Shown here: in pieces, positions 24,936-25,299 of the stretch
Layout: each line of letters opens with the position of its first letter
Numbering within the stretch: position 1 is the stretch's first letter
Origin: Candidatus Caccousia avistercoris
GTDB lineage: Bacteria > Bacillota > Clostridia > Oscillospirales > Acutalibacteraceae
NCBI GenBank assembly: GCA_018715025.1
Contig: DVMK01000225.1
Span: 1-25,299 of the forward strand
Direction of reading: 5' to 3'
Length of the DNA: 25,299 bases
Made by a program: the position numbers and the translations under genes
Notes under the pieces: generated by a model
Seen by the model: only the letters and a program-made list of their open reading frames with translations
What the model was told of the DNA's origin: nothing
Databases searched by the model: none

Positions 24936-24978
24936 CCGCCGCCGGGGCGGGGCTCTGCCCTGCCTGCGGCGGCTTTTT
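24936..24978 (+). terminator. Terminator of the recA-recX-ansA unit
   Basis: CCGCCGC (24936-24942) pairs with GCGGCGG (24966-24972); an inner GGGGCGGGGC pairs with GCCCTGCCT around TCT. TTTTT follows at 24974-24978. Confidence 0.88.
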
Positions 24979-25045
24979 GCGTCCTCTTCCCCATGGGCAG
25001 GGGCAAGGGGATTTTTGAAAAAAGGGAGAATTTTTCCGGAGGGAA

Positions 25046-25075
25046 TTGCGTGGGAGCCTCCTTTTGTGGTATGCT
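25046..25075 (+). promoter_or_regulatory. Promoter-like site before the hairpin array
   Basis: TTGCGT (25046-25051), an 18-bp spacer and TATGCT (25070-25075), preceded by TG one base before the -10. Its TTTGTGGTATG core is identical to that of recA P1. It points into the hairpin array at the right edge, where no gene starts within the window; only a 7-codon ORF (MERMIKF, near 25096) follows. Confidence 0.5.
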
Positions 25076-25109
25076 TATAAATAGACAATTTAAATATGGA
25101 GCGAATGAT

Positions 25110-25276
25110 AAAGTTTTGATCAAACTTTTTCAAAAGTTTGCGGATTCCAAAGGCAGCGCCTTTGGCCGCGCTTCGCAAAGCGCGGAATGCCTGATGCTCC
25201 CAAAGCTCAGGAGGGGGAGAGGAAACAGTCCGGGGGACTGTTTCCTCGTGGGGGCACCCTAGCGAGGGGTGCCCCC
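25110..25276 (+). repeat. Tandem array of perfect hairpins
   Basis: Successive inverted repeats fill this stretch: AAAGTTT/AAACTTT overlapping CAAACTTTT/AAAAGTTTG (25121-25140), CCAAAGGC/GCCTTTGG (25147-25165), CCGCGCTT/AAGCGCGG (25166-25185), CCTGA..GCT/AGC..TCAGG (25190-25211), a 13-bp perfect stem GAGGAAACAGTCC/GGACTGTTTCCTC (25219-25247) and GGGGGCACCC/GGGTGCCCCC (25250-25276). No coding frame is credible here. The look is that of a composite REP-like or mobile hairpin element, or a highly structured RNA, and it may continue beyond 25299. 24979-25045 before it holds nothing recognised. Confidence 0.75.
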
Positions 25277-25299
25277 GTACCGTGGTAAAGCTGGGCCGC

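Noticed and set aside
25110..25276. Possible CRISPR array
   Set aside because: The hairpins differ in sequence and are not direct repeats separated by unique spacers; no cas genes are nearby.

Overview
The window reads as chromosomal DNA of a GC-rich, endospore-forming member of the Clostridia, most like the Oscillospiraceae/Ruminococcaceae. The evidence is a YpeB spore-germination protein, Firmicutes-style strong AGGAGG ribosome sites, a Bacillus/Clostridium-type SOS box (GAAC-N4-GTTC) upstream of recA, a Firmicutes-type ARG box, and a YqhQ-type DUF1385 gene next to prmC. No rRNA, tRNA, CRISPR array, transposase or phage gene was seen. The species is not determined.

Layout. (1) 1-376: spacer with a possible minus-strand small ORF, a tiny closed minus-strand ORF with a perfect Shine-Dalgarno, a hairpin, and a possible forespore promoter. 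(2) 377-1663 (+): ypeB. Converging on it is a minus-strand group: Nudix hydrolase (4094-3561), flavin reductase-like protein (3517-3008) and the RNA ligase rtcB (2882-1677). (3) 4269-12508 (+): an ARG box and promoter, then argG-argH-argC-argJ-argB-argD-argF and a strong terminator. These seven genes cover every step from N-acetylglutamate to arginine, with ArgJ recycling the acetyl group; carbamoyl phosphate synthetase and ArgR lie elsewhere. (4) 12594-14554 (+): a promoter, a roughly 300-nt structured leader and an RhlE-type DEAD-box helicase, followed by a Nudix hydrolase and mutY. (5) 16300-21822 (+): a tight five-gene unit of an FG-GAP-like lipoprotein, response regulator, sensor kinase, DUF1385 membrane protein and prmC. 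(6) 21856-24978 (+): recA with two promoters flanking an SOS box, then recX and a type I L-asparaginase, closed by a terminator. (7) 24979-25299: a promoter-like site running into a dense array of perfect hairpins that continues to the window edge.

The protein-coding content is mostly conserved housekeeping metabolism and repair. The less explained material lies between genes: the helicase leader with its terminator-like hairpin and 7-codon upstream ORF, the stacked hairpins before rtcB, the terminal hairpin array, and the lipoprotein/two-component/DUF1385 unit, which looks like an uncharacterised envelope-sensing module. All calls come from reading the sequence; no database search or folding program was run.
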